This document shows, in pieces, positions 33,576 to 42,255 of a DNA stretch of 64,000 nucleotides. Location: positions 682,001-746,000 of the forward strand of contig NZ_FNNP01000001.1 in NCBI RefSeq assembly GCF_900106805.1, in the 5' to 3' direction. This stretch comes from Ruegeria halocynthiae (GTDB taxonomy: Bacteria; Pseudomonadota; Alphaproteobacteria; Rhodobacterales; Rhodobacteraceae). The notes beneath the pieces were generated by a model. That model was not told the DNA's origin, searched no databases, and worked only from the letters and a program-made list of their open reading frames with translations. A program made the translations under genes and the position numbers. Each line of letters opens with the position of its first letter. The stretch's first letter is position 1.

Positions 33576-35177
33576 ATGACGTTTGTTACCCGTGCCCGTT
33601 CCAGTGTTTTTATTGCCGCGTTTCTGGCTGCCTCTGCCTCATTTGTGCAGGCCGGAACAAACGGGACGGCGTTTCAGATGGCTGTGGCTGAAAGCGCGAC
33701 GTCCAGCCCGGCGGTGGCCGAGTTCTATCGCGAGAACGGGTTCGATGCTCTTTGGGTCGGTGACACCCCGGAACATGCGGCGCGGCGCACGGCTTTGATC
33801 AAGGCGTTGTCATCGACCGAGTTGCATGGTTTGCCGGGCGGGCGCTACGATATCCAGACGTTGATATCTAACATGCAAAAGGCTCGCACCACGCGCGACC
33901 TCGGGTTGCTCGAAGCCGAGCTGACACTTGTTTTCATAAAATTTGCCAGTGACTTACAATCCGGTTCTGTGCGCCCTTCGCAAATCGACGAGGGGCTGGT
34001 GCGTACGGTAGAACGGCGTTCAGCCACTGAGCATCTTGAATTGCTCACCGCAAGCAAGGGCGATGGCTATTTCAGGGAACTGATGCCGCAATCGCGGCAG
34101 TATCGTGCTTTGCTGAAACAGAAAAAGGTGCTGGAAACCCTGATGGTGCAAGGTGGTTGGGGGGAAACCGTTCCTGTCACCAAGCTCGAACGCGGAGATT
34201 CAGGGGCGAACGTCATCAAGCTGCGCAATCGACTTGTTGCGATGGGTTTTCTGAGGCCCACAGCGAGCCCAGCCTATGACGATTCATTGACCGCCGCAGT
34301 TCAGTCCTTTCAAACTGCACACGGGCTTGAGCCGGATGGCGTTGCAGGAAATGGCACAATAACCGAGATCAACCGGCCAGTTTCAGATCGCTTGAAAGCA
34401 GTTTACGTGGCGCTCGAACGAGAACGCTGGCTGCCCGAAAAGCGTGGTGAGCGGCACATTCTGGTGAATCAGGCCGATTTTTCGGCAAAAATCGTCGATG
34501 AGGGGCGGGTCACATTCGAGACCCGCGCGGTGATTGGCAAGAACACTCATGACCGCCGCAGCCCCGAATTCTCGGACGAGATGGAGCATATGGTGATCAA
34601 CCCGAGCTGGTATGTTCCGCGCTCGATCATCACCAAAGAGTATCTGCCGAAATTACGGGCCAATCCGAACGCCGTCGGACATATCCAGATCACGGATCGA
34701 AGGGGGCGGCAGGTCAATCGCGGTGCCGTTGATTTCAATCAGTTCACTGCGCGGAACTTCCCGTTCTCCATGCGTCAGCCGCCGAGCAAAAGCAATGCGC
34801 TGGGTCTGGTGAAGTTCATGTTCCCTAATAAGTACAACATCTATCTGCATGATACTCCTCAGAAAACTCTGTTCGCGCGTGAGGTGCGGGCGTTTTCTCA
34901 TGGGTGTATCAGGTTGGCGCAACCGTTTGAATTTGCATATGCGTTGCTTGCCCGTCAGGAGGAGGATCCAAAAGCATTCTTCCACCGCGTACTTAACACA
35001 GGGAAAGAGACTAAGGTAAATCTGGACAAACCGGTACCGGTGCACCTGATTTATCGCACTGCCTATATCGGCCCCAAAGGAGAGGTTCAGTACCGCCGCG
35101 ACGTTTATGACCGGGATCGCAAGATCTGGGAGGCATTGCAAAAGGCAGGGGTGGTCCTGCCGGACGTTCAGGGGTAA
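33576..35177 (+). CDS. L,D-transpeptidase (YcbB-like: peptidoglycan-binding + YkuD)
   Basis: The 533-residue product has an N-terminal signal peptide (MTFVTRARSSVFIAAFLAAS ... VQA), a peptidoglycan-binding domain around residues 200-265 (LERGDSGANVIKLRNRLVAMG, SFQTAHGLEPDGVAGNGTI) and a C-terminal YkuD catalytic domain with HDTPQKTLF and catalytic Cys444 in FSHGCIRLAQP. It forms 3-3 cross-links or attaches proteins to peptidoglycan in the periplasm. The ATG at 33576 was chosen over a GTG at 33543. The architecture matches YcbB (LdtD). lpxD follows 34 nt after its stop. Confidence 0.93.
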   Translation: MTFVTRARSSVFIAAFLAASASFVQAGTNGTAFQMAVAESATSSPAVAEFYRENGFDALWVGDTPEHAARRTALIKALSSTELHGLPGGRYDIQTLISNMQKARTTRDLGLLEAELTLVFIKFASDLQSGSVRPSQIDEGLVRTVERRSATEHLELLTASKGDGYFRELMPQSRQYRALLKQKKVLETLMVQGGWGETVPVTKLERGDSGANVIKLRNRLVAMGFLRPTASPAYDDSLTAAVQSFQTAHGLEPDGVAGNGTITEINRPVSDRLKAVYVALERERWLPEKRGERHILVNQADFSAKIVDEGRVTFETRAVIGKNTHDRRSPEFSDEMEHMVINPSWYVPRSIITKEYLPKLRANPNAVGHIQITDRRGRQVNRGAVDFNQFTARNFPFSMRQPPSKSNALGLVKFMFPNKYNIYLHDTPQKTLFAREVRAFSHGCIRLAQPFEFAYALLARQEEDPKAFFHRVLNTGKETKVNLDKPVPVHLIYRTAYIGPKGEVQYRRDVYDRDRKIWEALQKAGVVLPDVQG

Positions 35178-35211
35178 TCACGGGGCTAATCCCGCCACGA
35201 GGAAGCCTGAC

Positions 35212-36303
35212 ATGCAGCTCACCGTACAGCAAATCGCCGAAGCGCTTGGTGCCCAGGCCGAGGGCCAGACAGGCCTGACCATTCTGCGCGCAGCCGAACC
35301 CGGGGATGCGGGGCCAACAGATCTTGCGATGGCGATGTCACCCAAATACGCCGAGGCCCTGACAAATGGCGCAGCGCGGGCGGCGGTTCTGTGGGACGGG
35401 GCGGACTGGAAGGCACTGGGGCTTGAGGCCGCAATCTTTATTCAGCGCCCGCGAATGGCGATGGCAGGGATCACATCAATGCTGGATCGGGGGCAGGGGG
35501 TTGCGCCAGGCGTTCACCCCTCTGCTGTGATTGATGAAACTGCCGAGATCGGGCCGAATGTGTCAATTGGTCCGCTCGCGGTCATAGGCGCGCGGGCGAA
35601 AATCGGAGCAGGTTCGATCATCGGGGCGCATTGCGTAATCGGCATGGACGCCGCGCTGGGTGAGAATGCCCTTCTGCGCGAAATGGTGAGCATTGGTGCG
35701 CGGGCACAAATCGGTGATCGTTTCATTGCGCAACCCGGGGCCCGTATCGGTGGGGACGGGTTCAGCTATGTCACACCCGAGGTTTCTGGCGCCGAGAATG
35801 CGCGGAAATCACTAGGAGATCAGGGGGACGCCAAGGCGCAAAGCTGGCTGCGCATCCATTCGCTCGGCGCGGTCGAGATCGGCGATGACGTCGAAGTCGG
35901 CTCGAATTGCACAATCGATAACGGCACAATACGCAATACGGTGATCGGCAGCGGGTCAAAGCTGGATAACCTCGTGCATGTTGGTCACAATACGCGCGTA
36001 GGGCAGGATTGCCTGCTGTGTGGCCAGACCGGCGTGTCCGGCTCGGTTGAGATCGGCAACAATGTTGTGTTGGGCGGTCAAACTGGTGTGGTCGATAATA
36101 TTTTCATCGGAGATGGTGTGGTTTCCGGTGGTGGTACCAAAATTCTATCCAATGTTCCGGCGGGTCGTGTGATAATGGGATATCCGGGGATCAAAATGGA
36201 AAGTCACACCGATATCTATAAAGCGCAACGACGACTGCCCCGATTATCGCGCGACGTCGAGGCATTGAAAAAGGCGGTTTTCAAACAGCCTTCAAGCGAT
36301 TAA
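35212..36303 (+). CDS. lpxD: UDP-3-O-acylglucosamine N-acyltransferase LpxD
   Basis: LpxD adds the second 3-hydroxyacyl chain in lipid A synthesis using acyl-ACP. The 363-residue product has an N-terminal uridine-binding domain (QIAEALGAQAEG, ILRAAEPGDAGPTDLAMAMSPKYAEAL) and a left-handed beta-helix of hexapeptide repeats (about 100-330: IGPNVSIGPLAVIGARAKIG, VEVGSNCTIDNGTI). The catalytic histidine of the family fits LVHVGHNTRVG. It ends in a helical tail. GAGGAAG precedes the ATG. An ACP gene follows after 32 nt; the acyl donor and the lipid pathway may be linked. Confidence 0.95.
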   Translation: MQLTVQQIAEALGAQAEGQTGLTILRAAEPGDAGPTDLAMAMSPKYAEALTNGAARAAVLWDGADWKALGLEAAIFIQRPRMAMAGITSMLDRGQGVAPGVHPSAVIDETAEIGPNVSIGPLAVIGARAKIGAGSIIGAHCVIGMDAALGENALLREMVSIGARAQIGDRFIAQPGARIGGDGFSYVTPEVSGAENARKSLGDQGDAKAQSWLRIHSLGAVEIGDDVEVGSNCTIDNGTIRNTVIGSGSKLDNLVHVGHNTRVGQDCLLCGQTGVSGSVEIGNNVVLGGQTGVVDNIFIGDGVVSGGGTKILSNVPAGRVIMGYPGIKMESHTDIYKAQRRLPRLSRDVEALKKAVFKQPSSD

Positions 36304-36335
36304 GTCATGCCCAACGCGACAATCAGGGGATTGAG

Positions 36336-36593
36336 ATGAGCATCAGCGACCGCGTCATTGCGATTATTGCCGAACAGGCCGTGCTGGAGCCTTCGGATGT
36401 GACGCCCGACAGCACGCTTGAGGACTTGGGCATCGACAGCCTTGGCCTGGTCGAAAGCATCTTTGCCATCGAAGAGGAATTCGACATCACCGTGCCCTTC
36501 AACGCGAACGAACCCACCGCCAGCGATTTTGACATCTCAAACGTGGCCGCGATCATTACGGGTATTGAAAAACTCGTATCCGAAAAAGTCTGA
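36336..36593 (+). CDS. Acyl carrier protein
   Basis: The 85-residue product is an acidic four-helix acyl carrier protein with the phosphopantetheine-attachment motif DLGIDSLGLVES (Ser35). It differs from the housekeeping AcpP, so it is likely dedicated to a special pathway. Rhizobial AcpXL carries very long acyl chains to lipid A. This protein sits between lpxD and a ketosynthase gene, which suggests a related but not proven role. The start ATG follows GGGGATTGAG. Confidence 0.9.
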   Translation: MSISDRVIAIIAEQAVLEPSDVTPDSTLEDLGIDSLGLVESIFAIEEEFDITVPFNANEPTASDFDISNVAAIITGIEKLVSEKV

Positions 36594-36601
36594 CCATCGG
36601 T

Positions 36602-37810
36602 ATGAAACGCGTCGTCATTACGGGTGCAGGCACCATCAACTCGTTGGGCCATTCCGTTCCTGATACTCTGGAAGCCATGCGCGAAGGTCGTTGCGGTATT
36701 TCAGAGCTTGAGTTTCGCGATGTTGACCGTTTGTCGATCAAGATCGGCGGCCAGGTACGAAAGTTTGAGGCCGAAGGCCGTTTCAACCGGCAACAGATGA
36801 CCCTGTATGACCGGTTTACCCAATTCACACTAACCGCTGCGAAAGAGGCGGTCGATCAATCCGGCATCGTCTTCTCGGGTGATACGGCGGCGCGATCGGG
36901 CGTTGTTTTGGGAACAGCTGGTGGCGGTGTTTCTACCTGGGATGACAATTACCGTTCTGTCTACGAAGACGGCAAAAACCGGGTGCACCCGTTTGTGGTT
37001 CCCAAGCTGATGAACAATGCGGCAGCCAGCCACGTGTCGATGGAACACAACCTCAAAGGCCCAAGTTTCACGGTGTCGACCGCATGCGCCTCGTCCAACC
37101 ACGCTATGGCACAGGCGTTCCAAATGGTACGAAGCGGCGTGGCTCCGGCAATGGTGACCGGAGGCTCTGAATCGATGCTGTGTTTCGGAGGTGTCAAAGC
37201 GTGGGAAGGCCTGCGGGTCATGTCCAAAGATGCTTGCCGGCCGTTCAGCGCCAACCGGAATGGCATGGTACAAGGCGAAGGAGCCGGCGTCTTTGTCTTC
37301 GAGGAATACGAAAACGCGCGCGCGCGGGGGGCTGATATTCTGTGTGAGGTGGTGGGTTTTGCCATGTCCTCGGACGCGTCGGACATCGTAATGCCCAGCA
37401 AACAGGGCGCCGCACGCGCTATGGCGGGGGCACTGTCAGATGCGCGGCTGAATGCCAGCGACGTCGGCTATATCAACGCGCACGGCACTGGTACGGCGGC
37501 CAATGACAAAACGGAATGCGCGGCCGTTGCTGATGTGTTCGGCCCTCATGCGGATGATCTTATGATTTCGTCCACTAAATCTATGCACGGCCATCTCATC
37601 GGTGGAACTGGTGCGGTTGAATTGTTGGCGTGCATAATGGCGCTGCGCGATGGGGTGATTGCCCCGACCATCGGTTATGAAGAGCCAGATCCCGAATGTG
37701 CGCTGGATGTTGTACCGAACGAAGCACGCGAGGCGAGAGTTGATGTCGCGCTTAGCAATGCTTTTGCGTTTGGTGGGCTGAATGCAGTTTTGGCGTTGAA
37801 GCGGATGTAA
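36602..37810 (+). CDS. Beta-ketoacyl-ACP synthase (FabF-like)
   Basis: The 402-residue product is a type II condensing enzyme with the catalytic triad seen as C162 (TVSTACASSNHAM), H294 (NAHGTGTAAND) and the conserved K326/H331 (KSMHGHLIGGTG). The FabF family extends acyl chains on ACP with malonyl-ACP. It starts 8 nt after the acyl carrier protein gene stop, forming lpxD-acp-ketosynthase. It may build special hydroxy or long acyl chains for lipid A, as AcpXL clusters do; this is inference. The housekeeping fabF is presumably elsewhere. Confidence 0.92.
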   Translation: MKRVVITGAGTINSLGHSVPDTLEAMREGRCGISELEFRDVDRLSIKIGGQVRKFEAEGRFNRQQMTLYDRFTQFTLTAAKEAVDQSGIVFSGDTAARSGVVLGTAGGGVSTWDDNYRSVYEDGKNRVHPFVVPKLMNNAAASHVSMEHNLKGPSFTVSTACASSNHAMAQAFQMVRSGVAPAMVTGGSESMLCFGGVKAWEGLRVMSKDACRPFSANRNGMVQGEGAGVFVFEEYENARARGADILCEVVGFAMSSDASDIVMPSKQGAARAMAGALSDARLNASDVGYINAHGTGTAANDKTECAAVADVFGPHADDLMISSTKSMHGHLIGGTGAVELLACIMALRDGVIAPTIGYEEPDPECALDVVPNEAREARVDVALSNAFAFGGLNAVLALKRM

Positions 37811-37817
37811 AACGAAC

Positions 37818-37845
37818 AAAGCCGCCGTAATTTCACGGCGGCTTT
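37818..37845 (+). terminator. Bidirectional terminator between ketosynthase and ialB
   Basis: Eleven-base stem AAAGCCGCCGT / ACGGCGGCTTT with a 6-nt loop, between the convergent ketosynthase (stop 37810) and ialB (stop 37872). The minus-strand side has a CTTTGTTCGTTTT run, the plus side only short T groups. Confidence 0.85.
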
Positions 37846-37871
37846 GGCTTTGGCTTTGGATGCTACGGGTT

Positions 37872-38474
37872 TCAGTTTACCGAGACATTCAACCCGTCAT
37901 AGCCGGAAGTGAAACCACCAAGCGACATATCCATATTCAGAATCTGATCTGGCAAACGTGCAGGTACCAGCGACAGCACGGCTTTTGAACCTGATTTCAT
38001 CGCATCGATATCACCTTGTGTAAGCCCCAACTGAGCCACGCATCCAACCGGAACACAGTGGTGATAGTTGTAGAGCTTGCGCGGCGCCCCGTCGATCGAC
38101 ATTGCCAGCTGCGCCTGCAGCAGTGTTTCCAGCGGAACGACCACATTCGCCCAAGCAACAGCAGCACCGCCTTCGGGCAGTTTCCCGATCGAGACTTCGG
38201 CGATCGGATCACCTTGCTGGTTGCTTAGAATCTGAACCATGGCGCAAGGATCTTCTGCGCCTTCGGCCTTGATGCAGGAAATATTCCAGTCGCCAGATTG
38301 CTCTTTTACGTATTGTTCACCGACTCTGGGGCCGGACTGTCCCAGATCCAGATCACTGCCAACTTCGGCTTCGGTCTCGGTACCGGCTTCGGGCGCTTCC
38401 GTGGTTTCTTGCGCAATGGCCGTTCCGCACAATAGCGCGGCCACCATAGTAAAGGGAACAAGCTTCCTGATCAT
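37872..38474 (-). CDS. Invasion-associated locus B (IalB) family periplasmic protein
   Basis: The 200-residue product has a signal peptide (MIRKLVPFTMVAALLCGTAIAQ), then an acidic low-complexity region (Glu/Thr-rich, about 25-45), and an IalB domain with the motif EQSGDWNISCIK and four cysteines (SCIKAEGAEDPC, HHCVPVGC). IalB was named from Bartonella, where it affects red-cell invasion; homologues in free-living alphaproteobacteria have no known role. The ATG at 38474 follows GATGAGG. It is convergent with the ketosynthase gene. Confidence 0.9.
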   Translation of the reverse strand: MIRKLVPFTMVAALLCGTAIAQETTEAPEAGTETEAEVGSDLDLGQSGPRVGEQYVKEQSGDWNISCIKAEGAEDPCAMVQILSNQQGDPIAEVSIGKLPEGGAAVAWANVVVPLETLLQAQLAMSIDGAPRKLYNYHHCVPVGCVAQLGLTQGDIDAMKSGSKAVLSLVPARLPDQILNMDMSLGGFTSGYDGLNVSVN

Positions 38475-38608
38475 GAATGCCTCATCTAGCAGATTCAGTT
38501 TTTTGTTTCGTGTATCACCGCAATTCAGTGGTGTCAGGATAAAACCGAATACCAGACCGGGAATTGATCCTTTTTTGCCGAAATGCGCAGAGTTGAACAT
38601 ATTCAGTA

Positions 38609-38647
38609 ATAAAGGGAGCCGGTAGAGCGGCTCCCTTTATGAATTTT
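38609..38647 (+). terminator. Orphan plus-strand terminator-like hairpin
   Basis: Thirteen-base stem ATAAAGGGAGCCG / CGGCTCCCTTTAT (38609-38621, 38628-38640) with a 6-nt loop, followed by GAATTTTT. No plus-strand gene ends ahead of it; the nearest gene, ialB, runs away on the minus strand. It may end an antisense or small RNA starting in the ialB 5' region. Confidence 0.65.
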
Positions 38648-38764
38648 TCTCCCCGTCGGACTGGCCGACTTAGTTATGCGCAGACGTTACGAAAGGGGAA
38701 CCCAGCGGTCAACTCCTAACCGGAAAAAATTGAACGCTGCATTACGGTTTCGACCCATATGACG

Positions 38765-38870
38765 AAAAAAGCCGTGCCCGAAGGCACGGCCAGTCGACAG
38801 GGAGGAAGTTTGCCCCTCGCAGTCAGACCGCGAAAGGCAACATTTACACTCGCAGCGAAAGGTTAACTTT
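38765..38870 (-). ncRNA. Candidate minus-strand small RNA ending in a terminator with anti-SD-like stretch
   Basis: On the minus strand the perfect stem GCCGTGCC-TTCG-GGCACGGC (38771-38790) is followed by TTTTTT, a textbook terminator. No minus-strand gene lies upstream of it. About 10 nt ahead of the stem the minus strand reads CTTCCTCCCTG, which could pair with Shine-Dalgarno sequences, as in some Rhodobacter small RNAs. The 5' end near 38870 is a guess. No promoter was confirmed. Confidence 0.4.
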
Positions 38871-38912
38871 GTATGCTTGCAGCAGATCGGTAGTTATCGG
38901 GACAGTTTTTTA

Positions 38913-40460
38913 ATGGACAACAAGATCTTCATAGGCGGTGGCGGCGAAGAGTATTCGGTGCAACAGGGGCTATCGTTGAAGTATGCAAACCGCCACGGCC
39001 TGATCGCGGGTGCGACCGGTACGGGTAAAACAGTGACACTGCAAATTCTGGCCGAAGGGTTTTCACAAGCTGGCGTTCCCGTGTTTCTGACCGATGTCAA
39101 AGGCGATTTGTCTGGACTGGCGCTGCCCGGATCTGATGGGCACAAATTGCACCAGGCCTTTCAGGACAGGGCAGCAAAGATAGGGTTTGACGCCTTCTCA
39201 TACGCAGCTTGTCCCGTTACTTTCTGGGATCTGTTTGGCGCGCAAGGCCATCCAGTTCGTACCACCATCACCGAAATGGGCCCGCTTCTGCTTGCACGCC
39301 TGATGGAACTCAGTGAGGCGCAAGAGGGTATTCTGAATATTGCCTTTCGGGTCGCCGATGAAGAGGGGATGCCGCTGCTGGACCTGAAAGACCTGCAAGC
39401 GTTGCTGGTCTGGATTGGCGAGAACCGGGCTCAATTGTCGCTCCGGTATGGCAATGTCTCGACGGCGTCTATTGGTGCCATTCAGCGTCGCCTGTTGGTG
39501 TTAGAGAACCAGGGTGGAACAAATCTGTTTGGTGAACCTGCGCTGGACCTTTCTGACCTGATGCGATCCGATGCGAACGGGCAGGGGATGGTGAACATTC
39601 TGGCCTCAGATAAGCTGATGGGATCCCCGCGCCTTTATGCAACGTTTCTGTTGTGGCTCCTTAGTGAATTGTTTGAGGAATTACCCGAGGTCGGAGATCC
39701 CGAAAAACCCAAGCTGGTGTTTTTCTTTGATGAGGCACATTTGTTGTTCGACGACGCGCCCAAAGTGTTGGTGGACAAGGTCGAACAGGTGGCGCGGCTG
39801 ATCCGGTCCAAAGGCGTAGGGGTATACTTTATCAGCCAGAACCCGGCTGACATCCCCGAGGATATCCTTGGCCAACTGGGCAATCGGGTTCAGCACGCGC
39901 TTAGGGCGTTCACAGCACGCGACCGCAAGAACTTGCGCCTTGCTGCCGAGACTTACCGAGAAAACCCCGCTTTTGACACCGAAACCGCAATTCGGGAAGT
40001 GGGCGTTGGCGAAGCGGTGACCTCGATGCTGCAAAAGAAGGGTATTCCGGGCGTGGTCGAGCGGACGCTGATCAGGCCGCCGGGTTCGCAACTCGGACCG
40101 ATTACAAAGGTCGAGCGGCAATCGGTTATCAAAGCGTCTTCGATGGATGCAAAATACGGCAAGCGTATTGATCGCCAATCGGCGTTTGAGATTCTACAGG
40201 CGCGCGCCAATGCAGCTGCCAGCGCCGCTGAACAGGCTGAGTCTGATGAAGCGCTTGAACAACAGAATCCAGTTGAACGCGAATATGCCTCGGCCCGCCG
40301 GTATTCGGGCAGCCGGGTCGGGCGGTCATCCTCACGTATCTCACGCAAAAAGGATACCTTTGCCACCGCCATGGGCGAGGCCGTAATCAAGGAATTGAAA
40401 GGGACAACCGGCCGTCGCATCGTCCGGGGTATTTTGGGCGGATTGTTCCGAAATCGCTGA
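38913..40460 (+). CDS. HerA-like ATPase (DUF853)
   Basis: The 515-residue product is an FtsK/HerA-type ATPase with Walker [13 protein letters not shown] (about residues 31-42), the Walker B region [17 protein letters not shown], and an arginine-finger-like segment near [16 protein letters not shown]. The C-terminal part is rich in Ala/Glu and then Arg/Ser ([16 protein letters not shown]). The DUF853 group resembles archaeal HerA, a DNA translocase, but the bacterial proteins have not been tied to a clear function and no NurA nuclease gene is nearby. The ATG at 38913 was chosen over an upstream TTG. Confidence 0.88.
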   Translation: MDNKIFIGGGGEEYSVQQGLSLKYANRHGLIAGATGTGKTVTLQILAEGFSQAGVPVFLTDVKGDLSGLALPGSDGHKLHQAFQDRAAKIGFDAFSYAACPVTFWDLFGAQGHPVRTTITEMGPLLLARLMELSEAQEGILNIAFRVADEEGMPLLDLKDLQALLVWIGENRAQLSLRYGNVSTASIGAIQRRLLVLENQGGTNLFGEPALDLSDLMRSDANGQGMVNILASDKLMGSPRLYATFLLWLLSELFEELPEVGDPEKPKLVFFFDEAHLLFDDAPKVLVDKVEQVARLIRSKGVGVYFISQNPADIPEDILGQLGNRVQHALRAFTARDRKNLRLAAETYRENPAFDTETAIREVGVGEAVTSMLQKKGIPGVVERTLIRPPGSQLGPITKVERQSVIKASSMDAKYGKRIDRQSAFEILQARANAAASAAEQAESDEALEQQNPVEREYASARRYSGSRVGRSSSRISRKKDTFATAMGEAVIKELKGTTGRRIVRGILGGLFRNR

Positions 40461-40505
40461 GGATTTGGGTGACGCGCTCCATCTACAGGACGCGCGCCGT
40501 TGTGG

Positions 40506-40760
40506 TCAGCGCTTCAAACGGCGCAGACCTTCCTGTTTACAGTAGTTATCTGCTTCGGGCACTGACATCTTTGTTGCGGGGAAATCAATCGCTCGATCCC
40601 AGTTGACGCGGTTTTGGCGGTAAAGCTGGCAGGTCACGACCCCTTTGGGTGTCTGAACCTTGACTGGGGTGGTCTCCAGGTCCTCGGGCGATGGAATACA
40701 AGCTGTAAGAGTTGCCATCAGCGGTACAGCGACTGCGAGTAATCTGAGTGGTTTTTTCAT
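40506..40760 (-). CDS. Small lipoprotein, 84 aa
   Basis: The product has a lipoprotein signal peptide with lipobox LTAC (MKKPLRLLAVAVPLMATLTAC, Cys21), so it should be membrane-anchored by a diacylglyceryl cysteine. The mature part is about 63 residues with two cysteines (VVTCQLYRQNRVNWDRAIDF and NYCKQEG) that could form a disulfide. Not recognised as a named family. Convergent with the HerA-like gene. Confidence 0.78.
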   Translation of the reverse strand: MKKPLRLLAVAVPLMATLTACIPSPEDLETTPVKVQTPKGVVTCQLYRQNRVNWDRAIDFPATKMSVPEADNYCKQEGLRRLKR

Positions 40761-40887
40761 TGCGATTACGATGCTTTCATTCTGGTAACTGTCAGATCGT
40801 TAAAAACTCTGCGCCAGGTTTGCGCAGGGCACGCCAGCGATGTGGTGGATCGCGGTATACATGTTTAGATCTTTCTGATCTCCCGCA

Positions 40888-40916
40888 CAATAAACCGCGC
40901 CTTTTGGCGGCGCGGT
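40888..40916 (-). terminator. Terminator of the liv operon
   Basis: Eight-base stem ACCGCGCC / GGCGCGGT with a 7-nt loop (40894-40916). On the minus strand it is followed by TTTATTG. It lies 26 nt after the livM stop. Confidence 0.7.
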
Positions 40917-40941
40917 AGGGGAAATTCTCACAAATTTTTGC

Positions 40942-42255
40942 TTATTTCTCGGGGATCAACCCTCTTGGACTGAATCTGAGGACAATCAACAGAATCAATC
41001 CCATAGTGAACAGGCGCATATGTGCAGCGCTTTCGATCAGATGCGCCTTAAGCGCGCTGCCATCCGGCATGCCAGAGGTGATCAGGTTCATCAGCCACAA
41101 GCCCATCGGTTCAACCTGAACCCACAGGAACCAGATCAGGAAAGCCCCCAGAACAGCGCCAAAGTTGTTGCCCGACCCGCCGACGATCACCATCACCCAG
41201 ACCAGGAACGTAAAGCGCAGCGGGTTGTAAGTGCCTGGTGTCAGTTGCCCATCCAGCGTAGTCATCATCGCACCGGCAATGCCACAGATGGCCGAGCCGA
41301 GAACGAAGATTTGCAAGTGGCGGCGGGTGACGTCCTTGCCCATCGCCTCAGCCGCGACCTCATTATCGCGAATGGCGCGCATCATACGGCCCCATGGGCT
41401 TTTCAATGCCATCTGCGCCATCCAGAGCAACACCAGCAAGACGATCAAGAAAAGCAGAGAATACCCCAGCTTCACTGAAAGGGTTGAGGCGGTGACGGGA
41501 TCAAGTCCGAACCACTCGGCCCGTGCGAGGAAGGAGGGGTCTTGCTGCAGCTCAACCTCATAGCCAACCACAGGTGCCGGGCGCGGAATGCCATAGACGT
41601 TCTTGACCCCTCGGGCCAGCCAGTCTTCGTTTTTCATGACCGCGATGATGATCTCGGCGATCCCCAACGTCGCAATCGCCAGATAGTCCGAACGCAGACC
41701 CAGCGCTGTCTTGCCGATCAGCCAAGCAGCACCCGCTGCAAGCAACCCTCCGGCGGGCCAGGCGAATAGGACAGGCAGGTTCAGACCGCCGATATTGCCC
41801 GCGACAGCAGGATCAATCGCCTCAATAGAAGCGACGTTTGGATCAAAGATTGCACGATAAACAAAGAATCCAACGACCAATATGCCGATGATCGCAAAGG
41901 TTTGCGTACGCCCCTTGGGCATCTTCTGAGCAACCATTACGGCTGCAACCACTGTTGCCGCGCCCAGCAAAAGCGAAAGGATGACTCCGTATCCTCCACC
42001 GGACCAAGCACCGGGTGTCGGCGGGGTCGAGACCAAAACCACCGCAAGCCCGCCCAGCGCGACAAATCCCATGACACCGACGTTAAACAGGCCTGCAAAA
42101 CCCCATTGCAGGTTCACTCCGATCGACATGATGGCCGAGATCAGACCCATGTTTATGATCAAAATCGCCGCGTTCCAGCTTTGCGTGAATCCTGTCAGCA
42201 CGATCAGAGCACCGACGACAACAAAAAGCAGCGTGTTTTTGAGGGGCTCGCTCAT
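40942..42255 (-). CDS. livM: Branched-chain amino-acid ABC transporter permease LivM
   Basis: LivM and LivH form the membrane channel of the high-affinity branched-chain amino-acid (or amide/urea) importer. The 437-residue product has about ten hydrophobic helices and the permease EAA-type loop MGKDVTRRHLQIFVLGSAICGIAGAM that docks on the ATPases; the region ATLGIAEIIIAVMKNEDW is also typical. It is longer than E. coli LivM, partly from an N-terminal part (residues 1-160) with extra helices. Its ATG overlaps the livH stop (ATGA). Confidence 0.92.
   Translation of the reverse strand: MSEPLKNTLLFVVVGALIVLTGFTQSWNAAILIINMGLISAIMSIGVNLQWGFAGLFNVGVMGFVALGGLAVVLVSTPPTPGAWSGGGYGVILSLLLGAATVVAAVMVAQKMPKGRTQTFAIIGILVVGFFVYRAIFDPNVASIEAIDPAVAGNIGGLNLPVLFAWPAGGLLAAGAAWLIGKTALGLRSDYLAIATLGIAEIIIAVMKNEDWLARGVKNVYGIPRPAPVVGYEVELQQDPSFLARAEWFGLDPVTASTLSVKLGYSLLFLIVLLVLLWMAQMALKSPWGRMMRAIRDNEVAAEAMGKDVTRRHLQIFVLGSAICGIAGAMMTTLDGQLTPGTYNPLRFTFLVWVMVIVGGSGNNFGAVLGAFLIWFLWVQVEPMGLWLMNLITSGMPDGSALKAHLIESAAHMRLFTMGLILLIVLRFSPRGLIPEK

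Larger units (their letters stand above)
38475..38912 (+). other. Gene-free stretch, 438 nt, with two orphan terminator-like hairpins
   Basis: Between ialB and the HerA-like gene. Contains a plus-strand terminator-like hairpin (38609-38647), a minus-strand terminator-like hairpin (38765-38790) and a GGGAGGAAG sequence (38800-38808). No protein gene fits either terminator. See the hairpin entries and findings. Confidence 0.6.

Noticed and set aside
38809..38868. 20-residue leader peptide starting TTG after GGGAGGAAG
   Set aside because: The ribosome binding site-like sequence is good but the peptide is very short with a TTG start and no conserved pattern; the same bases fit the candidate minus-strand small RNA.
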